Below, piece after piece: positions 9,858 to 17,543 of a stretch of DNA of 64,000 nt. Position 1 is the first letter of the stretch. Each line of letters begins with the position of its first letter. The position numbers were made by a program, and so were the translations under genes. Source of the stretch: Veillonella sp. R32 (GTDB taxonomy: Bacteria; Bacillota; Negativicutes; Veillonellales; Veillonellaceae); assembly GCF_010093125.1 (NCBI RefSeq), contig NZ_NMZQ01000001.1, forward strand, positions 1 through 64,000, given 5' to 3'. A model generated the notes under the pieces. The model had not been told where the DNA came from, did not search any database, and saw only the letters and a program-made list of their open reading frames with translations.

Positions 9858-10709
9858 GTGAAACAAGCCTTTTTCTATGCTATCGCATCGGCGTTAGCAT
9901 TTAGTATAATGAATTTATTTGTTAAAATGTTGGGTCAAGCTATGCCAGCCTCTGAGATTACGTTTTTCCGTGGTCTCATTGGCACGGTGGCGGTGCTCGC
10001 TTATATGTGGGCAAAGGGCATTGCTTTTTCAACAGAGCATCGTGGCATGCTTACTATTCGCGGGATTTTCGGCGGGGTAGGCACATTGATGAACTTTATT
10101 GCCTTGGCGTATATGAATTTGGCGGATGCGTCCATTTTATTTCAACTTTCAGGAATTTTTGTTTTCATTTTTAGTACCTTCGTACTACGTGAAGCGATTC
10201 CTAAAGGGGCGGGCAAATGGCTACTTACGATTTTTGTGGCGATTATGATTATGATTAAGCCGTGGTCGCTTAGTGAATTCCATTGGTATTCCTTGTATGC
10301 TATTGGCGGTGCGGCGTTTGCGGCCGCTGCATATACGACAATTCGTAAAATTAGCCAGGTTGGCCATCACAGTAATTATGAGATTATGTTTTATTTCTTG
10401 GTAACTACAATGATTGTAGGGGGCGCTTTGATGTGGCCAAACTTTGTATGGCCTGATGCGCGTCAATGGGGAATTATTGCCATTATTGGTGGTATTTCCG
10501 TATTTGCCCAGTTTTTCTTAACCGGTGCTTTTGTGGCGACCAATGCAGTCGTGGCGCAGTTTTTACAATATATTGGCGTGTTCTTTAATGCTATGTGGGG
10601 CTTTCTCATTTTTGGTGAAATTTTATCGTGGCTCACCGTATGTGCCGGTTTGCTTATGTTTGTAGCGTCGGTTATGATTGCTCGGTTGAAAGAGCAACAT
10701 AAGGCTTAG
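9858..10709 (+). CDS. EamA/DMT-family membrane transporter
   Basis: Protein of 283 residues, almost entirely hydrophobic, with about ten predicted membrane helices arranged as two EamA-type halves. The first half has the family-typical FFRGLIGTVAVLAY segment. DMT proteins export or import small metabolites across the inner membrane. The start is GTG at 9858 after a purine-rich AGAAAGAAG. The gene sits between thrC and the OLD-family nuclease with gaps of 32 and 28 nt, so the three are probably co-transcribed. An amino-acid exporter (RhtA-like) is suggested only by thrC. Confidence 0.85.
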   Translation: MKQAFFYAIASALAFSIMNLFVKMLGQAMPASEITFFRGLIGTVAVLAYMWAKGIAFSTEHRGMLTIRGIFGGVGTLMNFIALAYMNLADASILFQLSGIFVFIFSTFVLREAIPKGAGKWLLTIFVAIMIMIKPWSLSEFHWYSLYAIGGAAFAAAAYTTIRKISQVGHHSNYEIMFYFLVTTMIVGGALMWPNFVWPDARQWGIIAIIGGISVFAQFFLTGAFVATNAVVAQFLQYIGVFFNAMWGFLIFGEILSWLTVCAGLLMFVASVMIARLKEQHKA

Positions 10710-10737
10710 CCATCATTCTAGGAAAGTAGGTGCTAGC

Positions 10738-12717
10738 ATGTATTTAGCAGCCTTAGCGATTGAAAATTTCCGCAATTTGAATCATATGCAATTGGTTTTT
10801 CACGATCAGTGTAATTATTTGATTGGTGAAAATGCTATTGGGAAGTCAAATCTGTTAGCCCTTATTGCGATTATTACAGCTGGTCAAACCTTGCAGGCTT
10901 CTGACTTTTTTGATGTGACGAAGCCCGTTAAGGTGCGTCTAGAATTAGTGGTAGACCCTCAGGAAATGTTGCCCAAGCGGTTTCGGGGCGCTGTTAATGG
11001 GGGTCGCATTTTATTAGAATGGGAACAATTGGCCGTTATGGCTAAGCCTCAGTTATACGAGGTATTGACAGAGGATAAACGGCGACAGGTGCCGTTACGA
11101 GTCTTGCACTATATTCCCTATTTGGCATTGCGTGATATTGGTCTATATCAATTTGATAGGGTGAAACTTGGTGGTAATCCTAGTAGAATGACTGCTGGTG
11201 GGAATTCTAGCAGAGTAAATGTTGGTAGTCATCCTAGTAGAATGACTGAGAGTGTTAATTCTAGTAGCGCGGCTGATGGTGACGATGTTAGCAGTGTGCC
11301 CATTGAAGCTTCGTATGAGGCGTTGCGTGATTTCTTAGGGCACGCTTTAGAACGAGTGCTGGCACAAGAAGGTTCGGCTTCGCATAAATCTATGTCGCGC
11401 ATTGCTTTGCGCATTCGACAATTTCAGCTCGTATTGCCACACTTACCAGATTATATGAGTATTGTCTTAGCACAGCTGACGCAGTGGCCTTTATTAGAGC
11501 GTGGTTCTTTGACTGATAAAAAAGCGCTTAAAACAGGTATTGCCTCTGGCGTGTTTGCTGGATTTTATACGCCTGATGCGTTGCGCCTCATTACTATGGT
11601 GGTATTGCGTTTGGTGAAACAAATTTTCTCCTTAGTTGAAGGGGGAAAGTTTGAATCCCATATAATCATGAAACGAGGCAAGCGCTATTTACCGCTTATC
11701 GTCAGTTTGGATGAAGTGGAAGCCCATTTAAATCCGCTCATGCAACGGGCTATGGTGGATTATTTCAAAGAAATTTTAGCCAATGAAAATATTGGCTTTT
11801 TACGAATTTTAAAAGACGTATTTGCCGTGGATGGTCTGTTAGGACAATTGTTTATTGTTACCCATTCGGCAGAAGTGTTGTCTGATGATTATCGGCAGAT
11901 TATTCGCTTTTATCGGCAACCGTCGGGCTCTGTGAAGATTGCCTGTGGCGTTACGTTTGAAGTGTCGTCAGAAGCGGAGGAGCACTTAATTGCTTATTTT
12001 TCAGCGGTGAAAGAAGCGTTGTACACTCGCTGTGTTATGATTGTGGAAGGGGAAACGGAATATAGTAGTTTTCGGCAGTTTGCTAAAACGTTGGGCATCC
12101 CGTTCGACTTCTATGGCATTGGGCTGATTAATGCGCGGGGTCAAGGGTCGATTAGTCGCCTTGTAGAATTGTTTAACCGTTTTGACATTCCCGTTATCGC
12201 TTTGTATGACCGAGATGTGCGCACCGAGGCTAAGGCTTCTAAAAAGCAGGTCTATTTCACCGATACGCTTTGTTATGAATTTGATTTAGTGCATCATTTA
12301 ATCCGTCGGAATCGCCGTGCTATTTTAGATGATATTGTGCGCATGGTGGTGAATTTAGAAGGCGGTTCTTCCTTGGTGAGTAAGAAAGCTATTACTCAAG
12401 GGGTGGACAAATTAATTAAATATGCAAAAGCACAAAATGAATCGCTCCAAGGCTTAGTAAATCGGGCGTTTCACGAACGAAAGTTGAATTCGATTCCCAA
12501 TCGAGAGCTTCATTTGCTAGAAATTTATTATTTTAGCTGGCTTTTTTTTCAAAAAGGGATTACTATAGGTAAATGTATTGCGTATAATATAAAGGAACGG
12601 GAAGATATTCCGCCAGCCTTTGTAAAAGTTATAAAAAAAGCACAGCAGTTGGCGCAACAACAAGATGCGTGGCTAGCTGTGGAAGAGGAGACGAAATATG
12701 GAAAACAAAACATATGA
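10738..12717 (+). CDS. OLD-family ATPase with C-terminal TOPRIM nuclease domain
   Basis: ABC-type ATPase fused to a TOPRIM domain, the layout of OLD (overcoming lysogenization defect) nucleases. Walker A is GENAIGKSN (about 30-38), Walker B is LIVSLDEVEAHL (about 320-331), and FIVTHSAE (about 371) is the switch histidine region. The TOPRIM glutamate is in MIVEGETE (about 434) and the acidic pair in ALYDRD (about 488). Residues 145-180 are a Ser/Gly/Asn-rich insertion encoded by four 27-nt repeats. The last 20 nt overlap gnd. OLD proteins act in phage defence or DNA repair. No UvrD-like GajB partner lies beside it, so a Gabija system is not supported. Its role here is unknown. Confidence 0.88.
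   Translation: MYLAALAIENFRNLNHMQLVFHDQCNYLIGENAIGKSNLLALIAIITAGQTLQASDFFDVTKPVKVRLELVVDPQEMLPKRFRGAVNGGRILLEWEQLAVMAKPQLYEVLTEDKRRQVPLRVLHYIPYLALRDIGLYQFDRVKLGGNPSRMTAGGNSSRVNVGSHPSRMTESVNSSSAADGDDVSSVPIEASYEALRDFLGHALERVLAQEGSASHKSMSRIALRIRQFQLVLPHLPDYMSIVLAQLTQWPLLERGSLTDKKALKTGIASGVFAGFYTPDALRLITMVVLRLVKQIFSLVEGGKFESHIIMKRGKRYLPLIVSLDEVEAHLNPLMQRAMVDYFKEILANENIGFLRILKDVFAVDGLLGQLFIVTHSAEVLSDDYRQIIRFYRQPSGSVKIACGVTFEVSSEAEEHLIAYFSAVKEALYTRCVMIVEGETEYSSFRQFAKTLGIPFDFYGIGLINARGQGSISRLVELFNRFDIPVIALYDRDVRTEAKASKKQVYFTDTLCYEFDLVHHLIRRNRRAILDDIVRMVVNLEGGSSLVSKKAITQGVDKLIKYAKAQNESLQGLVNRAFHERKLNSIPNRELHLLEIYYFSWLFFQKGITIGKCIAYNIKEREDIPPAFVKVIKKAQQLAQQQDAWLAVEEETKYGKQNI
11170..11277. repeat. Four in-frame 27-nt repeats inside the OLD-family gene
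   Basis: Units start at 11170, 11197, 11224 and 11251. Units 1 and 3 (NPSRMT / HPSRMT) resemble each other more than units 2 and 4 (NSSRVN / NSSSAA), giving a higher-order 54-nt period. The repeat encodes a 36-residue low-complexity linker between the N-terminal ATPase lobe and the rest of the protein. Confidence 0.9.
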
Positions 12718-14122
12718 ATTTGGTTTAGTTGGTTTGGCTGTTATGGGTCAAAATTTAGCACGCAACGTAGCGCACAAAGGGTTCAGTATTGCTGTGTATA
12801 ACCGTACACCTCAAAAAACGGATGAATTCTTGGCTAAATTTGGTCATGAAGGTACTATCGGTGGTGCTCACAGTCCCGAAGAGCTTGTTAAGATGTTGGC
12901 TAAACCTCGTAAAATTATGTTTTTAGTAAAAGCGGGTCAGCCAGTGGATGATATGATTGCAGCCTTTTTACCATACCTTGATAAAGGGGATATTTTGATT
13001 GATGGTGGTAATTCTCATTTCAGTGATACTCGTCGTCGCAGTAAAGAATTAGAAGCTAAAGGCTTCCGTTTCTTAGGTGTAGGCGTGTCAGGTGGTGAAG
13101 AAGGCGCTTTGAATGGCCCAAGCTTGATGCCAGGTGGTAATGAAACGTCGTATAAAGAAGTAGCGCCTATTTTTACAGCTATTGCAGCGCAGGTAGCCGA
13201 TGGCCCTTGCTGTAGCTATGTAGGCGATGATGGGGCTGGTCACTATGTTAAAATGGTGCACAATGGCATTGAATACGGTGATATGCAGCTTATTTCAGAA
13301 GCGTATTTCATGATGAAAGAATTGCTTCATATGAGTGATGATGAAATGGGCGATGTATTTGCTGAATGGAATAAAGGCTTATTAGATTCCTACTTAATTG
13401 AAATTACGTCTAAAATTTTAAAAGTAACGGACAAAGAAACGGGCAAACCATTATTGGAAATGATTTTGGATAAAGCAGGCCAAAAAGGGACTGGTAAATG
13501 GACAAGTCAAGAAGGGCTAGAACTTGGTGTGCCAATTCCAACCATTGCAGAAGCTGTATTTGCTCGTGGTATGTCTGCGTATAAGACTGAACGTGTGGCA
13601 GCGGCTAAACAGCTTAAAGGGCCTGAAGGCGAATATACAGGTGATAAGAAAGCCTTTATTGATGCCATTCATTCTGCTTTGTATGCTTCTAAAATTTGCT
13701 CCTATGCGCAAGGCTTTGCGTTGATTAAAGCGGCGGCTAAGGAATATAACTGGAATATTAATTTCGGTGACATGGCACTTCTATGGCGTGGTGGCTGTAT
13801 TATTCGTGCGGTGTTCTTAGAAGATATTAAAAAAGCCTTTGAACGCAATCCACAATTAAGTAACTTGTTGTTAGATCCATTCTTCATGGAAGCGATTGAA
13901 GAACATCAAGCTAAATGGCGTGAAGCCATTATTGAAGCTAAACGCTTTGGTATTCCGACTCCAGCCTTCTCGGCTTCTTTGGATTACTATGATAGCTACC
14001 GTCGTGAAAGCTTGCCAGCTAACATGATTCAAGCACAACGTGACTTCTTTGGTGCTCATACCTATGAACGAGTAGATAAAGAAGGAATTTTCCATACGGA
14101 ATGGGAACAGGAATTGAAATAA
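12698..14122 (+). CDS. gnd: 6-phosphogluconate dehydrogenase, decarboxylating
   Basis: Oxidises 6-phosphogluconate to ribulose 5-phosphate and CO2 with NADP+, in the oxidative pentose phosphate pathway. The 474-residue length is that of the homodimeric long form. The dinucleotide fold has GLAVMGQNLARN (10-21) and an NRTP turn typical of NADP preference. The catalytic segment GHYVKMVHNGIEYGDMQ lies near 181-197 with the conserved Lys, His, Asn and Glu. The ATG at 12698 follows GAGGAGACG and lies inside the 3' end of the OLD-family gene. Transcription ends at the hairpin element immediately downstream. Confidence 0.97.
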   Translation: MENKTYEFGLVGLAVMGQNLARNVAHKGFSIAVYNRTPQKTDEFLAKFGHEGTIGGAHSPEELVKMLAKPRKIMFLVKAGQPVDDMIAAFLPYLDKGDILIDGGNSHFSDTRRRSKELEAKGFRFLGVGVSGGEEGALNGPSLMPGGNETSYKEVAPIFTAIAAQVADGPCCSYVGDDGAGHYVKMVHNGIEYGDMQLISEAYFMMKELLHMSDDEMGDVFAEWNKGLLDSYLIEITSKILKVTDKETGKPLLEMILDKAGQKGTGKWTSQEGLELGVPIPTIAEAVFARGMSAYKTERVAAAKQLKGPEGEYTGDKKAFIDAIHSALYASKICSYAQGFALIKAAAKEYNWNINFGDMALLWRGGCIIRAVFLEDIKKAFERNPQLSNLLLDPFFMEAIEEHQAKWREAIIEAKRFGIPTPAFSASLDYYDSYRRESLPANMIQAQRDFFGAHTYERVDKEGIFHTEWEQELK

Positions 14123-14128
14123 ATGAAT

Positions 14129-14205
14129 AAAGCCTGCCATTACTACTTTTGCTCGCTGCGAGTCAAGCTCGTAAGGTCGCTGCAAGTAGTAATGGCAGGC
14201 TTTTT
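14129..14205 (+). terminator. Hairpin element 1, also terminator of gnd
   Basis: Outer arms AAAGCCTGCCATTACTAC and GTAGTAATGGCAGGCTTT pair perfectly and end in TTTTT. The interior holds the shared core GAGTCAAGCTCGTAAGG and GGTCGCT. It starts 6 nt after the gnd stop codon. Confidence 0.85.
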
Positions 14206-14238
14206 GCATGTTATATCTGTGGGAGTGGGGCGAAAGGT

Positions 14239-14315
14239 AAAAAGACCGTTCCCTATTTTTGCTTCCTACGAGTCAAGCTCGTAAGGTCGCTACAAATAGG
14301 GAACGGTCTTTTTTT
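14239..14315. repeat. Hairpin element 2, left flank of the AbiE island
   Basis: Arms AAAAAGACCGTTCCCTATTT and AAATAGGGAACGGTCTTTTT enclose the same core as element 1. A 55-nt stretch matches the reverse complement of element 3 (16481-16554) at 51 of 55 positions. A-tract and T-tract on opposite sides let it work as a bidirectional terminator between gnd and the convergent abiEii gene. It is only 33 nt from element 1. Confidence 0.85.
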
Positions 14316-14334
14316 GTGCCTCGGGGGGAATATA

Positions 14335-15189
14335 TTAAGACTTACTTTGCATTATTTTTTTTACTAGTTTTGAGAGTATATAATAGGCATCTTCGAATTT
14401 TACTGATTTTGCATAAGCATATTCTTCTTGATAAGATTTCCACTGGTTTTGTAAGCTTATACTTGATTCTATAGATGAAAGGATTCTAGAATAATTTTCA
14501 AAAATAAAAAAGGAATTTCTTTTGGTGGCAGTAGATAATAATGCTTGATAGAGTAATGAATAATCGATGTCTTGAGATTTTAATTTTGCTAATATGTAAA
14601 TATCATAATAGTCTCTTGGTCGAGTGCTTTGTGTTCCTCTAGATAAAATTGTTTCTATTTTTTCAGCTAATATTGTAGTTAGGTTATAAGCTAATATTTT
14701 AATAGATCTATTTTCGAACAAAAGGGGATACTCATATGTAATCTCTTTTGGAGTTATTTTATCACCTGTTGTTATATCAATTTTTAAATCTACTGATAAT
14801 TTAGTTTCATCATATGTTGCTTTTAAGGAAACCCTATACCCACTGTAGTCATCTTGCTCTCTAATATTTTTGATAGATTGAAGTGAAAATAAGATATTAT
14901 CGTTTAAGGGAATTTTTATAATATCTAATATCATTGTTTGGATACTTTCTGATGAAACAGGATAATTTTTTATTGTTACATCCATATCCATAGTTGCTCG
15001 AGAATTTAGCCCTGCTATTGAAGCAATGAGAAATCCACCTTTTACTATAAAATAATGGACATATATTGATTTTGATATTCTTTCTAGAAAACGCTCAAGC
15101 ATAAAATTTTGTAAAACAAGTTGTGCTGTTATATGTTTTTTTTCAGCAAGTTTTTTTATTTGAGCTTTAAATTGCATTAAATTTTTCAT
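14335..15189 (-). CDS. abiEii: AbiEii-type nucleotidyltransferase toxin
   Basis: Protein of 284 residues of the AbiEii/AbiGii family, the toxic half of AbiE abortive-infection (type IV-like) systems. The nucleotidyltransferase core is visible as KGGFLIA (50-56), followed by R64 and the acidic DMD (68-70). Further acidic residues lie in DLKIDITTG (134-142), and AEKIETIL with RPRDYYDIY (175-198) is typical of the family. Family members inhibit growth by transferring nucleotides, and some modify tRNA; the target here is unknown. The gene overlaps its upstream partner by 4 nt (ATGA), implying translational coupling. It is markedly more AT-rich than gnd beside it, suggesting acquisition by transfer. 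Confidence 0.9.
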   Translation of the reverse strand: MKNLMQFKAQIKKLAEKKHITAQLVLQNFMLERFLERISKSIYVHYFIVKGGFLIASIAGLNSRATMDMDVTIKNYPVSSESIQTMILDIIKIPLNDNILFSLQSIKNIREQDDYSGYRVSLKATYDETKLSVDLKIDITTGDKITPKEITYEYPLLFENRSIKILAYNLTTILAEKIETILSRGTQSTRPRDYYDIYILAKLKSQDIDYSLLYQALLSTATKRNSFFIFENYSRILSSIESSISLQNQWKSYQEEYAYAKSVKFEDAYYILSKLVKKIMQSKS

Positions 15190-15776
15190 TGTAGTACCTC
15201 AATATAAGGTTTTATTTTTTTTTCTACTTTTAGTATTTTTGCATATTCTGATAAGAGCGGAAGGTTTCTTTTGTAGCTTGCCATATATTGCTTAAAGGCA
15301 GCTGTGATTAATTGAATATCTACTCGATTTGAAGGTTTAACTATATCACATAATGTACGCTCGGCATTATATGTTTTTACTAAATTACCAGCTGGTGTTG
15401 TAGTAGTAATTATCCCTAGATTAAATTCTGTATTTTTCACTCGATTACAACGGTAGCCTTGATTTCTAGGGGCTGTTACATTATAGGAAGAGGGGAAAGT
15501 GAGTGTCAAAATGGCAGGCGTTCGATCAGTGAGGCCTAATAAAAAAAGTGCACTGCCTAGAGAAAAAACACTTTTTTTGTATCGTGTTTGTGCATTTAAG
15601 AACTCATCATCCCAGACTTCAGGTAATATGTATACGCCACGAGCTGTATGTTCTAGTTTTCCTATTTTTACTAAATAATGTAAATGGCCACGTGAAATTT
15701 TTTCTTCAGTAATCATAGCTGAAGTAATTGTCCCATTATTTTTATAAGCTAATTTTAGTACTTTAGACTGGCTCAT
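15186..15776 (-). CDS. abiEi: AbiEi-type antitoxin and autorepressor
   Basis: Protein of 196 residues with an N-terminal winged-helix region (about 1-60: ITSAMITEEKISRGHLHYL, then a GKLEHTARGVYIL wing) and a C-terminal AbiEi-like domain (TFPSSYNVTAPRN, then ERTLCDIVK). AbiEi proteins neutralise the AbiEii toxin and repress their own operon by binding inverted repeats. A strong promoter inside a perfect inverted repeat lies directly upstream (15797-15844). The ATG at 15776 is preceded by AGAGAGAGAG, serving as a weak ribosome binding site. Order antitoxin then toxin, with a 4-nt overlap, is standard for AbiE. Confidence 0.88.
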   Translation of the reverse strand: MSQSKVLKLAYKNNGTITSAMITEEKISRGHLHYLVKIGKLEHTARGVYILPEVWDDEFLNAQTRYKKSVFSLGSALFLLGLTDRTPAILTLTFPSSYNVTAPRNQGYRCNRVKNTEFNLGIITTTTPAGNLVKTYNAERTLCDIVKPSNRVDIQLITAAFKQYMASYKRNLPLLSEYAKILKVEKKIKPYIEVLQ

Positions 15777-15796
15777 ACTATCACTCTCTCTCTATT

Positions 15797-15844
15797 TTTG
15801 ACTTTCTTGCATTAATTATAAAAATAAAATGCAAGAAAGTCAAA
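15797..15844 (-). promoter_or_regulatory. abiE promoter embedded in a perfect inverted-repeat operator
   Basis: Arms TTTGACTTTCTTGCATT (15797-15813) and AATGCAAGAAAGTCAAA (15828-15844) are perfect 17-bp inverted repeats with a 14-bp spacer. On the minus strand the upstream arm supplies the -35 box TTGACT (15838-15843). The -10 box TATAAT (15815-15820) lies 17 bp further on, in the spacer and arm junction. A repressor on this palindrome would cover the whole promoter. Confidence 0.88.
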
Positions 15845-15913
15845 TTTGTAGAACCGGTGAATAAATTATATATATTAAGAAGGTCATTAACATAATACTA
15901 ATAAAGAATTTAA

Positions 15914-16327
15914 TTAAAAACTAGTAAAGAAAATAGGTTAAATAATGGTTCGCCAGATTTACTGTTTTTGCCAGATAATGATGTTGATAATTATACCAAT
16001 GTGATAATGCGTATTCAGCCAGAGTTTTTAGAAGAGCCTGAATATGTATATAAGAAGGTGAAACGCAATACACTTACAGTCAATGAAAAATTAGATAATT
16101 CCCATAAAAAAGAGAAACCTCGTAAAAAGGTTTCTTCTGTAGTTGATGAAATTTTAAATTTAATGAAAGCAAATCCTCAAATTACAGCCGTTCAAATTGC
16201 GGATATCTTAGGGAGCATTACTGCGGCCGGTGTACGCTATAACATTGCCAATTTAAAAGCTAAAGGCGTCATTGAACGAGTAGGCTCCACTAAAGCAGGT
16301 ACTTGGGTCGTATTGAAAGACTTATAA
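15914..16327 (+). pseudogene. 3' remnant of a gene with a C-terminal winged helix
   Basis: The open frame begins after a stop at 15911 and has only a poor TTG start at 15968 (119 residues from there). Readable sequence starts as LNNGSPDLLF and goes on to a Lys-rich linker. A winged helix follows (ILNLMKANPQITAVQIADIL, then GVIERVGSTKAGTWVV). This resembles the last part of ATP-binding AlbA_2/RecG-like transcriptional regulators, where an NGSPxPxF motif precedes a C-terminal winged helix. The N-terminal domains are absent upstream, so I read this as a decayed fragment. Expression as a small DNA-binding protein cannot be excluded. Confidence 0.6.
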
Positions 16328-16430
16328 ATTTAAATAGTAATTTTTATAAGTATTTTTCTTAGAGTTCAATTTTTAGAACACAAAAGAAGAGCGAATATTG
16401 TTTACAGCACTCATCTTTTTCCATCTAGTA

Positions 16431-16609
16431 AAAAAACTAGCCACTATTTGCAGATTTCAGAAAAAAGTATTTTTGTTGTGAAAAAGCCCATTCCCTATTT
16501 GAAGCGACCTTCAGAGCTTGACTCGTAGGAAGCAAGAATAGGGAATGGGCTTTTGCGTTAACACATTAAGACTTTAGCTTGACAAAGCAAAAATAGTGGC
16601 TAGTTTTTT
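16431..16609. repeat. Decayed hairpin element split by element 3
   Basis: Left arm AAAAAACTAGCCACTATTTG (16431-16450) pairs with right arm CAAAAATAGTGGCTAGTTTT (from 16588). The inner flanks still resemble the element family: CTATTTGCAGATTTCAGA on the left, and AGCTTGAC next to AAGCAAAAATAG on the right. Between them lies about 115 nt containing intact element 3. The right arm touches the stop codon of the FAA-hydrolase gene (16608-16610). The 280-nt gap from 16328 is otherwise without a gene. Confidence 0.7.
16481..16554. repeat. Hairpin element 3, right flank of the AbiE island
   Basis: Arms AAAAAGCCCATTCCCTATT and AATAGGGAATGGGCTTTT enclose the family core in reverse orientation (GCGACCTTCAGAGCTTGACT). 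The reverse complement matches element 2 at 51 of 55 positions. The outermost base pairs differ (GCCCA/TGGGC against GACCG/CGGTC), yet pairing is kept in both. Confidence 0.85.
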
Positions 16610-17528
16610 AATACTCTTCATATTCCAATTTTGGCACTTCTAGTTGTACTGTATTAGCCAAGGTGCCAATGCCAGGAATGGTAATGGATACTTCGTCATC
16701 TTCTTGTAAGAAGCGTGGCGGATTAAATCCAACACCAACGCCGGATGGTGTACCTGTGGCGATAATGTCGCCTGGCTCTAAAGTCAATCCGCGACTTAGT
16801 GTGCTAACCAAGGTAGGAATGGAGAAAATAAGATCTTCCGTTGTGCCGGACTGACGAAGTTCGCTGTTTACATAGGTGCGAATTTCAAAGTCCTTTGGCT
16901 GCTTATCACCAATTAAAATAGCAGGTCCCATAGGGCAGAAGCCATCAAGGCTTTTACCTAAGAACCATTGGGAATGACGGCGCTGTAAATCACGAGCGGT
17001 TACGTCATTAATGATGGTATAGCCAAAGATGTAGTCATAGACTTCATTTTCAGGAATATTGGAACCTCGTTTGCCAATGATAATAGCCAGTTCGCCTTCA
17101 TAGTCTACTTCAGCTGTAGCATTTCGATGTAAAGGAATGACTTGATTAGGCCCTGTAACCGCAGTCGGTAGTTTAGTGAAGAATATAGGATATTCTGGTT
17201 CACCGCCTGTTTTATCAAATTCGGCAATGTGTTCACGATAGTTTTTACCGACACAAAATACATTGCGATGTGGTGTGAAAGGTGTTTCAAGTACCACTTC
17301 AGATAAGTTGTATGGCACCGCAATCGGAGTTTCACGATGTTTTTCTAAGGCACTGGCGAGTAAGAGTACGCCTTCATCGCCCATATTGATGAGTTCTTCC
17401 ATCGTTTCAGGTAAAAAGGAATAATACGATTCTTCTAAATCGGCACTACCTAAAATAGTTTGGTTTTCATCATCAATAATACCCCATTGGCGAAAGCCAC
17501 TAGGTGCGGTAAATGTAGCTATTTTCAT
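16608..17528 (-). CDS. Fumarylacetoacetate hydrolase family protein
   Basis: Protein of 306 residues with the FAH fold. It has GKNYREH (94-100), the metal ligands E144 and E146 in VDYEGELA, D175 in NDVTARD, and GKSLDGFCPMGP (191-202). Family members hydrolyse, hydrate, isomerise or decarboxylate 2-keto acids with a bound Mg2+ or Mn2+. The exact substrate, for example an oxaloacetate tautomer or an acylpyruvate, cannot be read here. It follows a 134-residue unknown gene by 15 nt on the same strand, so the two are probably one operon. The ATG at 17528 has AGGAGGTCC upstream. Confidence 0.9.
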   Translation of the reverse strand: MKIATFTAPSGFRQWGIIDDENQTILGSADLEESYYSFLPETMEELINMGDEGVLLLASALEKHRETPIAVPYNLSEVVLETPFTPHRNVFCVGKNYREHIAEFDKTGGEPEYPIFFTKLPTAVTGPNQVIPLHRNATAEVDYEGELAIIIGKRGSNIPENEVYDYIFGYTIINDVTARDLQRRHSQWFLGKSLDGFCPMGPAILIGDKQPKDFEIRTYVNSELRQSGTTEDLIFSIPTLVSTLSRGLTLEPGDIIATGTPSGVGVGFNPPRFLQEDDEVSITIPGIGTLANTVQLEVPKLEYEEY

Positions 17529-17543
17529 AGGACCTCCTGTTAA

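Noticed and set aside
10738-12717. Gabija defence system
   Set aside because: A GajA-like ATPase-TOPRIM protein is present, but no UvrD-like helicase (GajB) is adjacent; gnd follows directly.
14149-14474. Two plus-strand frames across hairpin elements 1 and 2
   Set aside because: They are made from terminator sequence and run antisense into abiEii, without ribosome binding sites.
14129-16609. Insertion sequence or integron at the AbiE island
   Set aside because: No transposase or integrase frame and no clear target-site duplication could be seen; only the hairpin elements mark the edges.
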